Notes under the pieces: generated by a model
The model's input: the letters and a program-made list of their open reading frames with translations, nothing else
Told to the model about the DNA's origin: nothing
Databases searched by the model: none
Assembly (NCBI GenBank): GCA_963816065.1
Contig: CAWFJG010000022.1
Span: 124,001 to 188,000, forward strand
DNA from: Roseiarcus sp963816065
GTDB lineage: Bacteria > Pseudomonadota > Alphaproteobacteria > Rhizobiales > Beijerinckiaceae
DNA length: 64,000 nt
Direction of reading: 5' to 3'
Position numbers and translations under genes: made by a program
Shown here: positions 9,744 to 17,736 of the stretch, piece by piece
Layout of the letters: every line of letters begins with the position of its first letter
Numbering within the stretch: position 1 is the stretch's first letter

Positions 9744-10751
9744 TCATGATGCGCTTCGGTGGCGCGACCGAAGCTTCGGACCACGAGCTCCACTGGGACG
9801 CGCGTCGTCTCGAATGTCGAGGATCCACCGAGCGAGCGCCTCGATGTGGGCGAGGGCCGCGCGGCCGAGCTCGTCGATCGGCTGGCGAACCGCAGTCACC
9901 GGAGGATCGAAGAGGCGAAGCGGCCCGACGTCGTCAAAGGTGACGACGGAGATGTCCCGGCCGACCGCGAACTGACGGTCGCGCAAGACTTCCAGCATGC
10001 CGATCAGGATTTCGTCGCTCGCGGCGAACACCCCCGTGACTTCAGGGCGCTCGTTCAGGATGCGCGCCATCGCCGCACGTCCATGCGCCGCGGCGTATTC
10101 GCCGCAGTCTTCGCAGGCGACGGTTGCTCCGCCCTCTCGGACCACCTTGCGAAACCCGTCGGCGCGCTCGCGCGCGCTCATGAGCCCGCTCGGGCCACCG
10201 ATATAGGCGAGGCTCCGGTGGCCCGCGGCGAGGAGGTGTCCGGCCGCGAGCGCGCCGCCGCCCTCGTTGTCCGCAAAGACTTTCGGGCCGCGGGAGCCAG
10301 CGACGTCCTCGTCGACCAGCACCACCCCCGACGTTTCGTTGATGGATGCGCAAAGCGCGCCGTCGTCGACATGGTTGGTCGCGAACAGGAGGGCGTCGAC
10401 GAAGTGGTTGCGCAAGCGGTCGATGTAGTCGAGCTCCCGCGCCGGCCGGTTGAACGTCGAGCACAGCATGACGCCGAGGCCGCGTCGGCTGGCCGCGATC
10501 TCGACCGCCGCCGCGAGCCTCGCAAAAAACGGATTGGCGATGTCGGGGATGACGAGGCCAATGGTGTCGGAACGCCCGCGTCCGAGGCTGCGGGCGTGGG
10601 GATTGGGCCGGTATCGGAGCGCCGCGATCGCGGCGTCGATGCGCCCGACGGTGTCCTCGGGGAGATGGATCGAGCCGTTCAGGTGGCGCGACACTGTGGT
10701 CGGCGACACATTCGCCGCTTTCGCCACGTCGCTGAGCGTCGCCGATCGCAT
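9744..10751 (-). CDS. LacI-family transcriptional regulator
   Basis: Start chosen at ATG 10751 because GGAAGGAG lies 11 bp upstream; an ATG at 10784 lacks this. The N-terminal HTH and hinge are textbook: ATLSDVAKAANVSPTTVSRH and RYRPNPHARSLGRGRSDTIG. The effector domain follows, with VFADNEGGGALAAGHLLAAG and FAASDEILIGMLEVLRDR. The last residues after EALARWILD are out of frame. The family's usual C-terminal PVELVVRSFGR is read in the next frame (9700-9790), so the real end is probably nearer 9700 or below. It is presumed to repress the downstream importer cluster and itself through the palindrome at 10800-10811. Confidence 0.85.
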   Translation of the reverse strand: MRSATLSDVAKAANVSPTTVSRHLNGSIHLPEDTVGRIDAAIAALRYRPNPHARSLGRGRSDTIGLVIPDIANPFFARLAAAVEIAASRRGLGVMLCSTFNRPARELDYIDRLRNHFVDALLFATNHVDDGALCASINETSGVVLVDEDVAGSRGPKVFADNEGGGALAAGHLLAAGHRSLAYIGGPSGLMSARERADGFRKVVREGGATVACEDCGEYAAAHGRAAMARILNERPEVTGVFAASDEILIGMLEVLRDRQFAVGRDISVVTFDDVGPLRLFDPPVTAVRQPIDELGRAALAHIEALARWILDIRDDARPSGARGPKLRSRHRSAS

Positions 10752-10799
10752 TCCGTCCGCTCCTTCCGGCTGCAAGCCTCGCATGGTGAAGCGGTTTCG

Positions 10800-10811
10800 T
10801 AAAGCGCTTTA
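10800..10811. promoter_or_regulatory. Probable LacI-family operator
   Basis: TAAAGCGCTTTA is a perfect 12-bp palindrome with a central CG-CG core, 49 bp upstream of the lacI start. Its A/T-rich arms stand out in GC-rich DNA. LacI-family regulators bind such symmetric sites and commonly autoregulate. I see no second copy immediately upstream of the ATPase gene. Confidence 0.55.
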
Positions 10812-11000
10812 TAAACCGGTCCCGTTCGGCCGACGGCGGCGCGTCCGGGGCGCGCGGCGTTTTGGAGGGTCGGCATCTGCTTTTTGAAAAACAAAATCTT
10901 CGCTACAAGGGGGAACGCGGGATTTCCTCGATGGCGACTACACTGCCGAAGGTCTTCCTATGCCACAAAGCGACAGGATCGAACTGTGCAGTCCTCTTCG

Positions 11001-11207
11001 TCACAGCGGCCAATCCGCCTGCCTTCCGAAGGCGTCGTACAAGTCTTCGACAACCGGCGACATGCCCGCGACCCCGACCGTATAGGCGCGCGTCACGAAT
11101 GCCTGCCCCCGGAAGCCGAACTGTCGCCGACGCGCGCCTTTGGCTCTCCCTTGTTCTCGATCATGCCCCAGTAGTCGATAGAGGCGGCCGAATGGATCTC
11201 TAAGGGC
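11001..11207 (-). pseudogene. 3' fragment of a yhfX-like PLP-enzyme gene
   Basis: Minus-strand translation gives AASIDYWGMIENKGEPKARV then, one frame over, GFRGQAFVTRAYTVGVAGMS and DLYDAFGRQADWPL with TGA at 11001. These correspond in order to the C-terminal end of E. coli YhfX as I remember it (SSIDY, CFRTQIFVTRSDVVLVSGI, GRYDSLG). The family is a PLP-dependent alanine-racemase-like fold. The fragment stops at the IS5-type element; the preceding part of the gene lies on the far side at 12150-12430. Confidence 0.6.
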
Positions 11208-12149
11208 CTCAGTGTCGGTTCCGAAAGTTCTTGAGTCCCGACGAATTGGTTGTGATTCCATCGGCGGCGAACCGAATCGGGGGCCTCCAATGTGGACGAA
11301 CAAGAACCGGGCGAAATACAAGCGCGATCATCTGCGATACCCAAGCGATCTGACGGACGAGGAGTGGGCGCATGTCGAACCGCTCATTCCTCCAGCGAGG
11401 CGGGGAGGCCGAAGACGAGAAACCAACATGCGTGAGGCGCTCAACGCCGTGATGTACGTGCTGAGCACCGGATGCCAATGGCGTTATCTTCCCAAGGATT
11501 TGCCGCCGCACAGCACCGTCTATCGTTACTTTCACGACTGGGGCATTGATGGCGTTCTGGATCGCGTGCATGACGCGCTTTACGAAAAATGCCGCGAGCA
11601 GGCCGAACGCGAGGCCAGTCCAACCGTCGCCATCATCGACAGCCAGAGCGTGAAAAGCGCCGAAAAAGGGGGGCCTCGATTGACCCGCACGGGTTCGACG
11701 CAGGAAAGAAGATCAAGGGCAAGAAGCGTCACCTTCTCGTCGACACCCAAGGGCTGCTGATGCAGGCTATCGTTCATTCCGCCGACGTCCAGGATCGCGA
11801 CGGCGGCGCTTTGTTGCTTTCGACGGTGCTTGGCCGCTTTCCCTATCTCGAAAAACTGTTCGCCGACGCCGCTTACCAAGGGCCGATCTTCGCCGAAGCG
11901 GTCGCCAAGACTTTGGCTCGCCTCAAGATAGAGATCGTCAAACGATCCGATCAGGCGAAGGGGTTCGTCAAGCTGCCCAAGCGTTGGATCGTCGAGCGAA
12001 CGATCGCCTGGCTCAACCGATGCCGAAGGCTCGCCAAGGACTGGGAGAACCTCAACCTCACAGCCCTCACGTTCCTGCGATTCGCCTCTATCCGCCTCAT
12101 GTTGCGAAAGCTCTGCAATCCCGCATGAACTTTCAAGTCAAACTCTCAG
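11208..12149 (+). mobile_element. IS5-family (IS427-like) insertion sequence, about 940 bp
   Basis: The element is bounded by imperfect inverted repeats: 11208 CTCAGTGTCGGTTCCGAAAG and, reverse-complemented from 12149, CTGAGAGTTTGACTTGAAAG; they share GAAAGTTC just inside (18 of 28 positions match). It encodes a two-frame DDE transposase. I do not see an unambiguous target-site duplication. It is inserted inside the yhfX-like gene, in opposite orientation. Confidence 0.8.
11290..12128 (+). CDS. IS5-family transposase (orfA/orfB joined by -1 slippage)
   Basis: orfA starts at ATG 11290 (MWTNKNRAKYKRDHLRYPSD) and carries LTDEEWAHVEPLIPP, the IS5/IS1182 N-terminal domain DUF4096, and the first catalytic Asp in VAIIDSQSVK. 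It is open to 11760. orfB continues in the -1 frame with IDPHGFDAGKKIKGKKRHLL, the second Asp in LFADAAYQGP and the Glu in RWIVERTIAWLNR, ending at 12128. The frames meet at an A5G6 run at about 11664-11674, a classical slippage site of the IS427 group. Joined length is about 279 aa, normal for the group. Confidence 0.85.
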
Positions 12150-12430
12150 CGTTTGCGACGAGGCCGTCGGCTCCCTTGAGTCGATCGCTGTGAATGAGTA
12201 ATCCGGCAAGACGGGGCAATATAAAACCCGCCGCCGATGCAGAACGCTTCGTCGTCAGATAGGTGAGATACCTCGCCGAGATAGACCACAGCCGGCGTTT
12301 CTGGCAAGTCCTCGACCGCATGCAGCGGGGTCGTCCCGGTAAGACCATGGCCGGGCTCGATCTGCGTCGCGGCGGCCGATGCGAGGATTGGCAGGATTTC
12401 CGCAGGGGTCGTGCCACTCCCTTCCGGCCG
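12150..12430 (-). pseudogene. Internal fragment of the yhfX-like gene, cut at both sides
   Basis: Minus-strand translation reads GTTPAEILPILASAAATQIE, PGHGLTGTTPLHAVEDLPET and PAVVYLGEVSHLSDDEAFCI then GGGFYI. This is the YhfX motif series (HAEPGHALTGT, LSEISHHF, YCYGGGYY). After one frameshift it ends at the IS5 border. Upstream of about 12430 similarity stops, so the 5' two-thirds of the gene were lost, apparently when the IS91-like element or associated DNA arrived. Confidence 0.6.
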
Positions 12431-12550
12431 GCCGCAGCCGCCTCCTATGTGAGGCGCGGTTCATCATCTAAGCGATGGCGAGCTATTCCCAGCCCGTCTC
12501 GCCATCCTGATGGCCCTTGAGGGTAGCCGTGTGAAGGCCCGCTTCGGTGA

Positions 12551-12615
12551 AGGGTTTCGGACGCCGGCCCCTTGCGGGCGGTCGTGCGGGATCGGGGGCC
12601 GGCGTCCGAAACCCT
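12551..12615. repeat. Perfect 21-bp inverted repeat, candidate oriIS hairpin
   Basis: The left arm is 12551-12571 (starts AGGGTTTCGGACGCC), the right arm 12595-12615 is its exact reverse complement, and the loop is 23 nt. It lies beyond the transposase 3' end, where IS91-type elements carry the rolling-circle initiation end. Confidence 0.8.
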
Positions 12616-12900
12616 CCCAAGGAGGAAACCGCGGGAGGAAGGGGCGGTTTGGCGAGCGCGCCTATGGGGATTTGAGGATCGCGGACGGCTGTCGAGCGAG
12701 GCGTCGGCGGCCAGCGGCGCTCGGCGTTTTCAGCGGAAGCGGCGACGGCGGACGGTTTCGATGGCGACGATGCGCGGGAGCGAGGCGTTGGCGTCGGTCG
12801 AAGGAGGAATTGCGACGAGGCGCGGACATCACGGTCGTGTTCCTGCTCGCGGCTGGCGGCGGAGGCGATCGACGGTGTGCGGCGGGATGCGTGGCGAGGG

Positions 12901-14109
12901 TCATGACGTGTCGATGCTGATCCGGCTCGGTTGTGGCGGTCGCGCCGGGCGCGGGCCTTCGAAGGTCTCGACGACGATCATGCGGCCGCCGCAGCACGGG
13001 CAGCGGTGGAAGGACGAAGCTGGCTCAGCGTCGCTGGCGGCGTCGGCGGGCGCGCTCTCGGGCGAGGCCTTGGATGGGACGAGTAATTGTCGGGCGCGCT
13101 CGATGTTGTCCGCTCGAACCGTGCTGGCGATGAGGCCGTAGTGGCGGATGCGGTGGAAGCCGCTCGGCAGCACGTGCAGCAGGAAGCGACGGATGAATTC
13201 GGCGGCGTCGAGCGTCATGGTCTTGAGCCGGCCGTGGCCTTTGATGCGGTAGTCCTTCCACTTGAAGGTGACGCCCTCCTCGTCCAGCGCGACGAGGCGG
13301 GAATTCGAGATCGCGACGCGATGGGTGTAACGGGCGAGATAGGCGAGCACGGCCTCTGGCCCGGCGAACGGCCTCTTGGCGTAGACCACCCATTCGGAGC
13401 GGCGCAGGGGCTCGAGGACGGCGTCGAAGGCGGGCTTGTCGGCGAGCGTTGCGAGGTCGCCGAAGAAGGCGAGCCTGCCGGCCGCATGCAGGGCTGCGAG
13501 GCCGTCGAGGAAGAGCCGGCGGAAGAGACGCGACAGCACGCGCACGGGCAGGAAGAAGCCGGGCTTGCAGGCGATCCAGCGTGATCCATCCGGCGACAGC
13601 CCGCCGCCCGGGACGATGACGTGGACGTGCGGATGGTGGGTGAGAGCCGAGCCCCAGGTGTGCAGCACGGCGGTGAGGCCGATGCGCGCGCCCAGATGCT
13701 TGGGATCGGCGGCGATGGTGGTCAGCGTCTCGGCGGCGCTCCTGAACAGGAGGTCGTAGACGGCGGCCTTGTTGTGGAACGCGATGGCGCCGATCGACGC
13801 CGGCAGGGTGAAGACGACGTGGTAATAGGGAACCAGCAGCAGCTCGGCCTCGCGGTCTTCGAGCCATTGTCGCGCCGCCGCGGCCTGGCACTTCGGGCAA
13901 TGCCGATTCCGGCAGGAGTTGTATGCGATCCGCTCGTGCGCACAGTCCTCGCAGCGCTCGACGTGTCCGCCGAGCGCGGCTGTGCGACAGGTCTCGATCG
14001 CCGACATGACCTTGAACTGGGCGAGGCTCACGTGACCGGCGTTGGCCTTTCGCCACGCCGCCCCGTGGGCGCGAAGGATGTCGGCGACCTCGAGAGGGGG
14101 CCGCGCCAC
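12901..14109 (-). CDS. IS91-family transposase (HUH relaxase-like)
   Basis: 402 aa. An N-terminal zinc-binding region has Cys at 53, 56, 66, 71 and 74 (CEDC...CRNRHCPKC). The metal-binding HUH motif lies at about residue 159 (HPHVHVIVPGG). The catalytic Tyr region is YLARYTHRVAISNSRL, followed by the conserved FKWKDYRIKG block. A C-terminal CPCCGGRM zinc motif is also present. The protein nicks and rejoins single-stranded DNA during rolling-circle transposition. Length is typical, and the frame is intact. The gene begins 10 bp after the recombinase stop, so the two are co-expressed. Confidence 0.92.
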   Translation of the reverse strand: MARPPLEVADILRAHGAAWRKANAGHVSLAQFKVMSAIETCRTAALGGHVERCEDCAHERIAYNSCRNRHCPKCQAAAARQWLEDREAELLLVPYYHVVFTLPASIGAIAFHNKAAVYDLLFRSAAETLTTIAADPKHLGARIGLTAVLHTWGSALTHHPHVHVIVPGGGLSPDGSRWIACKPGFFLPVRVLSRLFRRLFLDGLAALHAAGRLAFFGDLATLADKPAFDAVLEPLRRSEWVVYAKRPFAGPEAVLAYLARYTHRVAISNSRLVALDEEGVTFKWKDYRIKGHGRLKTMTLDAAEFIRRFLLHVLPSGFHRIRHYGLIASTVRADNIERARQLLVPSKASPESAPADAASDAEPASSFHRCPCCGGRMIVVETFEGPRPARPPQPSRISIDTS

Positions 14110-14119
14110 GCGGCCGTGG

Positions 14120-14995
14120 TCAGCCGGGCGGCGTTCGCTTGGTCAGGTGGAGCTTGAGCCCATCCAGAGGGCTCTTGACGTCGCGGATCGTGCTCAGCGC
14201 CACGCGGGTGTAGAGCGCGGTCGTCTCCAATTTGGCATGGCCGAGCAACACCTGGATCACCCGGATGTCGGCGCCCTGTTCGAGCAGGTGGGTGGCGAAG
14301 CTGTGCCGCAGGGTGTGCGGCGACACACGCTTGGTGATGCCCGCCAGGGTCTTGGCGGCGGTGACGGCGCGGTTGAGCTGGCGCGGCGTCACCGGGTTGA
14401 TCGGGTTCTGTCCGGGGAAGAGCCAGACCTGAGGCCGCGCCGCCTTCCACCACTCGCGCAACAGTTCGAGCAATCGCGGCGACAGCATCACGGTGCGATC
14501 CCGCTGTCCCTTGCCCTGCTCGACCCTGAGCGTCATGCGCTCCCTGTCGATGTCGGACACCTTCAGGTTCGCGACCTCGGACACCCGAAGGCCCGCGCCG
14601 TAGGCGACGCTAAGCGCGGCCCTGTACTTGAGGCCCGGCGCGGCTTCGAGCAGACGCGCCACCTCCTCCGGGCTCAGCACCACCGGCGTCCGGCGCGGCT
14701 CGGTCACGAGCCTCAGAGGACGAACGAGGTCGGGCTTTTCGAGCGTCACCGTGAAGAAGAACCGCAGCGCGGTGATGGCGCAGTTGATCGTCCAGGGGCT
14801 GACCTGCTGCTGCGCCATATGGAGTTGATATCGGCGAAGGTCCTCGCTCGTCGCCGTGTCCGGCGACCGGCCGAGGAAGGCCGCGAAGGTCCTCACGTGC
14901 CGGACGTAGTCCTTCTGAACCTTCTCCTTGAACCGCCGCGCCGTCATGTCGTCGATCATGCGCTGCCGTAGCGGGCTGATGGGCTTCTTGGACAT
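14120..14995 (-). CDS. Tyrosine recombinase of the IS91-like element
   Basis: 291 aa. The N-terminal SAM-like core-binding domain (about 10-95) is followed by the catalytic domain. The active-site residues are visible: Arg in AGLRVSEVANL, His-x-x-Arg in HTLRHSFATH, the His of LLGHAKLETT and the nucleophilic Tyr in ALYTRV. XerC/D-like integrases of this size are commonly paired with IS91-type transposases in proteobacteria. The gene is intact. Confidence 0.92.
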   Translation of the reverse strand: MSKKPISPLRQRMIDDMTARRFKEKVQKDYVRHVRTFAAFLGRSPDTATSEDLRRYQLHMAQQQVSPWTINCAITALRFFFTVTLEKPDLVRPLRLVTEPRRTPVVLSPEEVARLLEAAPGLKYRAALSVAYGAGLRVSEVANLKVSDIDRERMTLRVEQGKGQRDRTVMLSPRLLELLREWWKAARPQVWLFPGQNPINPVTPRQLNRAVTAAKTLAGITKRVSPHTLRHSFATHLLEQGADIRVIQVLLGHAKLETTALYTRVALSTIRDVKSPLDGLKLHLTKRTPPG

Positions 14996-14996
14996 C

Positions 14997-15055
14997 GAAA
15001 GCTCCTGTCTCGCATGGGGTTGAACCCCACGATCTTGAGACAGGGCCGAGCTTTC
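14997..15055. repeat. Nested palindrome upstream of the recombinase gene, candidate terIS
   Basis: Three concentric stems are present. GAAAGCTC (14997-15004) pairs with GAGCTTTC (15048-15055). CTGTCTC (15005-15011) pairs with GAGACAG (15037-15043). The 15-bp hairpin TGGGGTTGAACCCCA (15015-15029) sits in the centre. It lies directly in front of the recombinase start and is the best candidate for the other end of the IS91-like element, or a recombinase or promoter-control site. Confidence 0.65.
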
Positions 15056-15317
15056 GGGTTGTCTTTACGCGCGCGCCCTCTCCGCTCGCTTGCCGCCCCT
15101 ACCGCGCGAGCGGTTTAGTCCTCGGGCGGAGTTTTGCCGTCTGCCGATCATCGGGAACGGCGGGACTCGATAGCGAACCGGCCGTTCTGCGAGACCCTTT
15201 GGGGTCTTGCCGGAGTCCTTCTGATTCCCACATGTGAGCCGGCGATGGGAGTTGCCGACATCATGCAGCGACGCCCTTGCGGGACGTTCCGGCCTTGTAA
15301 AGCCGCTCGCCGGATTG

Positions 15318-15581
15318 TCAGTTCCGGAGGTGGTATCCGCGGCCCCTCTTACGCTCGAGCCATTTCTTGAGCTCGATCTGCGCGACTGGCCGGGATGGGT
15401 GCAGGTCGATCCGCTCGCGCCCCACGCTCCCGATCCGACCCCAAAGCCGCACAAACGCCAGATCCTCGAAGAGCGTCGGTTCGATCGACAGGTCGTAAAA
15501 TCGCGCCATATTCTTGGCGCGGTCGACCCGTTCGAGCACGAGAACTTGAAGAAGGGTCGGGTTGTCTGCGTCCGGGTCCAT
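15318..15581 (-). CDS. Small WGR-domain protein
   Basis: 87 aa, almost entirely one WGR domain: NMARFYDLSIEPTLFEDLAF, then the name motif LWGRIGSVGRERIDLHP and the final KKWLERKRGRGY. WGR domains bind nucleic acid, and stand-alone copies of this length are common on rhizobial plasmids and integrative elements. It lies between the IS91-like element and other element fragments, so it is probably cargo from an ICE or plasmid. No clear ribosome site is seen at the ATG. Confidence 0.75.
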   Translation of the reverse strand: MDPDADNPTLLQVLVLERVDRAKNMARFYDLSIEPTLFEDLAFVRLWGRIGSVGRERIDLHPSRPVAQIELKKWLERKRGRGYHLRN

Positions 15582-15845
15582 GGACCAAAACTACGACGCA
15601 AGAACTCCGTCGCGTCCAACGAATGATCGGAATCGATTGGACCGCCCCGATTCAGACTTCGAATCGATTGCAAGTTGGCGTGGGCTCCGAAAGGCGCCGC
15701 GACTGTTTCGGCTCGCGCGCCAACGAGAAAGTCATAGCCTCCTGTCCGTTGGCGGCCGCTGGGCGTCGACCTCGTCGATGTCGGCCACGTTTCTTGTTCG
15801 CGCCGTCGCCGCCGAGCCTTCGCGTGAAAAGCGAAGGAGAGGGAG

Positions 15846-16016
15846 ATGGCTACCGCTAGCGCCGGCCGCGCCGGCAAGGGTGCGTCGCTGGCTCCCGCGC
15901 GTTCCGCGCGCCCTTGCAGCGCGGCCGCCTCGCGGTCGGCGGGCGGGGCAGGGGCCAAGGCGAGCCCAGGGTCCTTGAACCCTGCTCCTACGCTTGAACG
16001 CGAGGAGCGGACATGA
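15846..16016 (+). CDS. Short Ala-rich ORF coupled to a DUF3991 fragment
   Basis: 56 codons (MATASAGRAGKGASLAPARS, ending LEREERT) with an excellent AAGGAGAGGG ribosome site 3-5 bp ahead. Its TGA overlaps the next ATG (ATGA). I do not recognise the family. The good translation signals and coupling to the DUF3991-like start suggest a genuine small gene of a conjugative element rather than a chance frame. Confidence 0.45.
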   Translation: MATASAGRAGKGASLAPARSARPCSAAASRSAGGAGAKASPGSLNPAPTLEREERT

Positions 16017-16076
16017 CTGGACACGACCCCGAAATCGAGGAGCTGCGCGACAAGGCGCATTGCGCCGTGGTCCAGT
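16014..16076 (+). pseudogene. Truncated N-terminus of a DUF3991/toprim plasmid protein
   Basis: The first 20 residues MTGHDPEIEELRDKAHCAVV match the start of DUF3991-toprim (mobile-element primase-like) proteins as I know them. The similarity stops abruptly where the reverse-strand ROK kinase gene ends (its stop is at 16076-16078). Only about 60 bp survive, so this marks a recombination or deletion junction between element DNA and the sugar cluster. Confidence 0.6.
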
Positions 16077-17020
16077 CAGGCCGGAGATTCGAACGCAAGG
16101 ATCGCAGCGCCGACGAGCCCTGAATCATCGCCCAGAGCGGCTCGCACGACCGGCGTATCGCGAAATGGAGACAGGGCCGCTGCTCGTATTCGGGTGATGA
16201 TCCCAGAGCGGAGGAGATGGAAACCGTTCGAAAGTCCGCCGCCAACCACGACGATATCAGGGCTGTAGAGATGCAGGAGGTTCACGACGCCGATGCCGAC
16301 GAGATCGGCTTCCTCGGAAACCAGATCCTTGGCGAGGGCGTCGCCTTTGGCGGCTGCGTCGAAGACTGCGAATCCGTCGGTCGCGGCGCCATTCAGGCCG
16401 AGCGCCGTCGATGGCGAACTCGCGGCGCGAATCTTCGCGCGTTTCGCAAGCGCGGTTCCTGAGGCGTAGGCTTCCCAGCAGCCCCTGTTGCCGCATGAAC
16501 AAACTTCTCCATCGCGCACTATGGTCATGTGGCCAACATGTCCGGCCATTCCGCGGCGCGCGCGAAGGACGCGCCCATCGGCGATGACGCCGCCGCCGAC
16601 CCCGGTGCTGACCGTCACATAGACCACATTGTCGCGCCCGGCTCCCGCTCCGAAGCGCCACTCCCCGAGAGCGGCGGCAATCCCATCGTTTTCAAGGCTG
16701 ATCGGCAACCCGATGCGTTCCTCCAGCATCGCCCCGAGAGGTAGGTCGACGAAGCCGGCGAGCGTGGGCGTCGCCAACACGAGGCCGCGCTTCGCGTCGA
16801 GTGGTCCGGGCGCACAGACGCCGACGCCGACGAGGTCGCTTCGATCGACCCGCGCCATCACGGACGTCGCGAGGCGAGCGAGTTGGTCGACGACAACGCC
16901 GGCCCCGGCGTCTGCGGCCGTCAGTGCCGCGGCTCGCTCCCGAACAGCGCCCTTCTCGTCGATCAGCGCGGCCCGAATTCGGGTCGCTCCGAGATCAATG
17001 GCTATGGCAAGGGGGCTCAT
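16076..17020 (-). CDS. ROK-family sugar kinase (AlsK/NagK-like)
   Basis: 314 aa starting at ATG 17020 (MSPLAIAIDLGATRIRAALI, the phosphate-1 ATP motif). The catalytic base is D112 in LENDGIAAALGEW. The ROK signature TVSTGVGGGVIADGRVLRAR and the zinc cluster CSCGNRGCWEAYASG are intact. No HTH is present, so this is a kinase rather than a repressor. It begins 13 bp after the epimerase stop, and E. coli D-allose genes alsE and alsK have the same pairing. It probably phosphorylates a hexose at C6. The exact sugar is inferred, not shown. Confidence 0.85.
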   Translation of the reverse strand: MSPLAIAIDLGATRIRAALIDEKGAVRERAAALTAADAGAGVVVDQLARLATSVMARVDRSDLVGVGVCAPGPLDAKRGLVLATPTLAGFVDLPLGAMLEERIGLPISLENDGIAAALGEWRFGAGAGRDNVVYVTVSTGVGGGVIADGRVLRARRGMAGHVGHMTIVRDGEVCSCGNRGCWEAYASGTALAKRAKIRAASSPSTALGLNGAATDGFAVFDAAAKGDALAKDLVSEEADLVGIGVVNLLHLYSPDIVVVGGGLSNGFHLLRSGIITRIRAAALSPFRDTPVVRAALGDDSGLVGAAILAFESPA

Positions 17021-17033
17021 GGCAAACCCTTGC

Positions 17034-17736
17034 TCAGAGCGCTCGCAACCACGCCATCTGCGCCGCCAGATCCGGGGCGCGGAACGCAAGCGATCCCAGG
17101 ACCACAGAGTCGGCCCCGGCAGTCCGCAGTTCCGGGACCGTATGGTCCCGAATGCCCCCGTCGGCGGCGAGGACGATCCGATGATCGGCTCCGCTCCTGG
17201 CGATCAAGGTCTTCGCTTCGCGCAAGCGGTCGCACGCCGCGTCATCCAGACCCTGGCCCTTGACGCCGATCGCCGTCCCAAGGAGCGTGAGAAACCGGAC
17301 CCTCGGCAGGAGACGCGCCACGTCGGCGATCGGGGTTTCGACCATCGCCACTATGCCCGCGGCGACCCCCCTTTGCTTGAAGGCGGTCGAGGGCGGCGTC
17401 CGCCACCGCCGCGTTCTCGAGATGGATGCTGATGAGATCGCCGCCGGCCTCGGCGAACTGATCGATCTGCGACAGCAAAACGTTGTCCGCGGTCATCAGG
17501 TGCACGTGGATCGGCAGGCTTGTCGCTCGCCGGATCGCCGCGACAAGGTCGGGGAAGAACAGAAGGGCGGGCGCGAAGTGACCGTCTGCCACGTCGACAT
17601 GCAGGACGTCGGCATAGGGTTCGATGCGGATCAGCTCATCGCGGAGGCGAAGGAGATCGGCCGACCACACGGAGAACTCGGCGATCGGACGCCGGAAGGA
17701 CAGGTCGTCGATCCAGGAGGGCGGAGGTCGCAACAT
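17034..17736 (-). CDS. Ribulose/allulose-phosphate 3-epimerase-like protein, one frameshift
   Basis: Starts at ATG 17736 with GGGAGAA ribosome site. The metal-site motifs of the RPE family are present: VLHVDVADGHFAP (HxDxxDG), LPIHVHLMTADN and, after the shift, VLAADGGIRDHTVPELRTAG and VVLGSLAF. A G6 run near 17366 holds one base too many; with G5 the reading is continuous through AAGIVAMVETPIADVARLLP. Restored length is about 234 aa, normal for RPE/AlsE (231 aa in E. coli AlsE). The neighbours are a ROK kinase and a sugar importer. Confidence 0.8.

Larger units (their letters stand above)
12551..15055 (-). mobile_element. IS91-like element with tyrosine recombinase and structured ends
   Basis: About 2.5 kb. 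It contains two co-oriented genes 10 bp apart: a tyrosine recombinase (14120-14995) and an IS91 HUH transposase (12901-14109). The region after the transposase ends with a perfect 21-bp inverted repeat (12551-12615), and the region just before the recombinase contains a nested palindrome (14997-15055). IS91 elements transpose by rolling circle and have hairpin ends (terIS/oriIS) rather than classical inverted repeats. The borders given are the outer edges of these structures and are inferred. The roughly 290 bp between the hairpin and the transposase stop holds no convincing gene. Confidence 0.7.

Noticed and set aside
11200..12160. Target-site duplication flanking the IS5-family element
   Set aside because: No matching short direct repeat can be defined at the inferred borders, so none is reported.
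15065..16060. 331-codon minus-strand open frame between the IS91-like element and the ROK kinase
   Set aside because: No recognisable domain; Arg/Ser-rich composition typical of a shadow frame, and it conflicts with the WGR gene in another frame.
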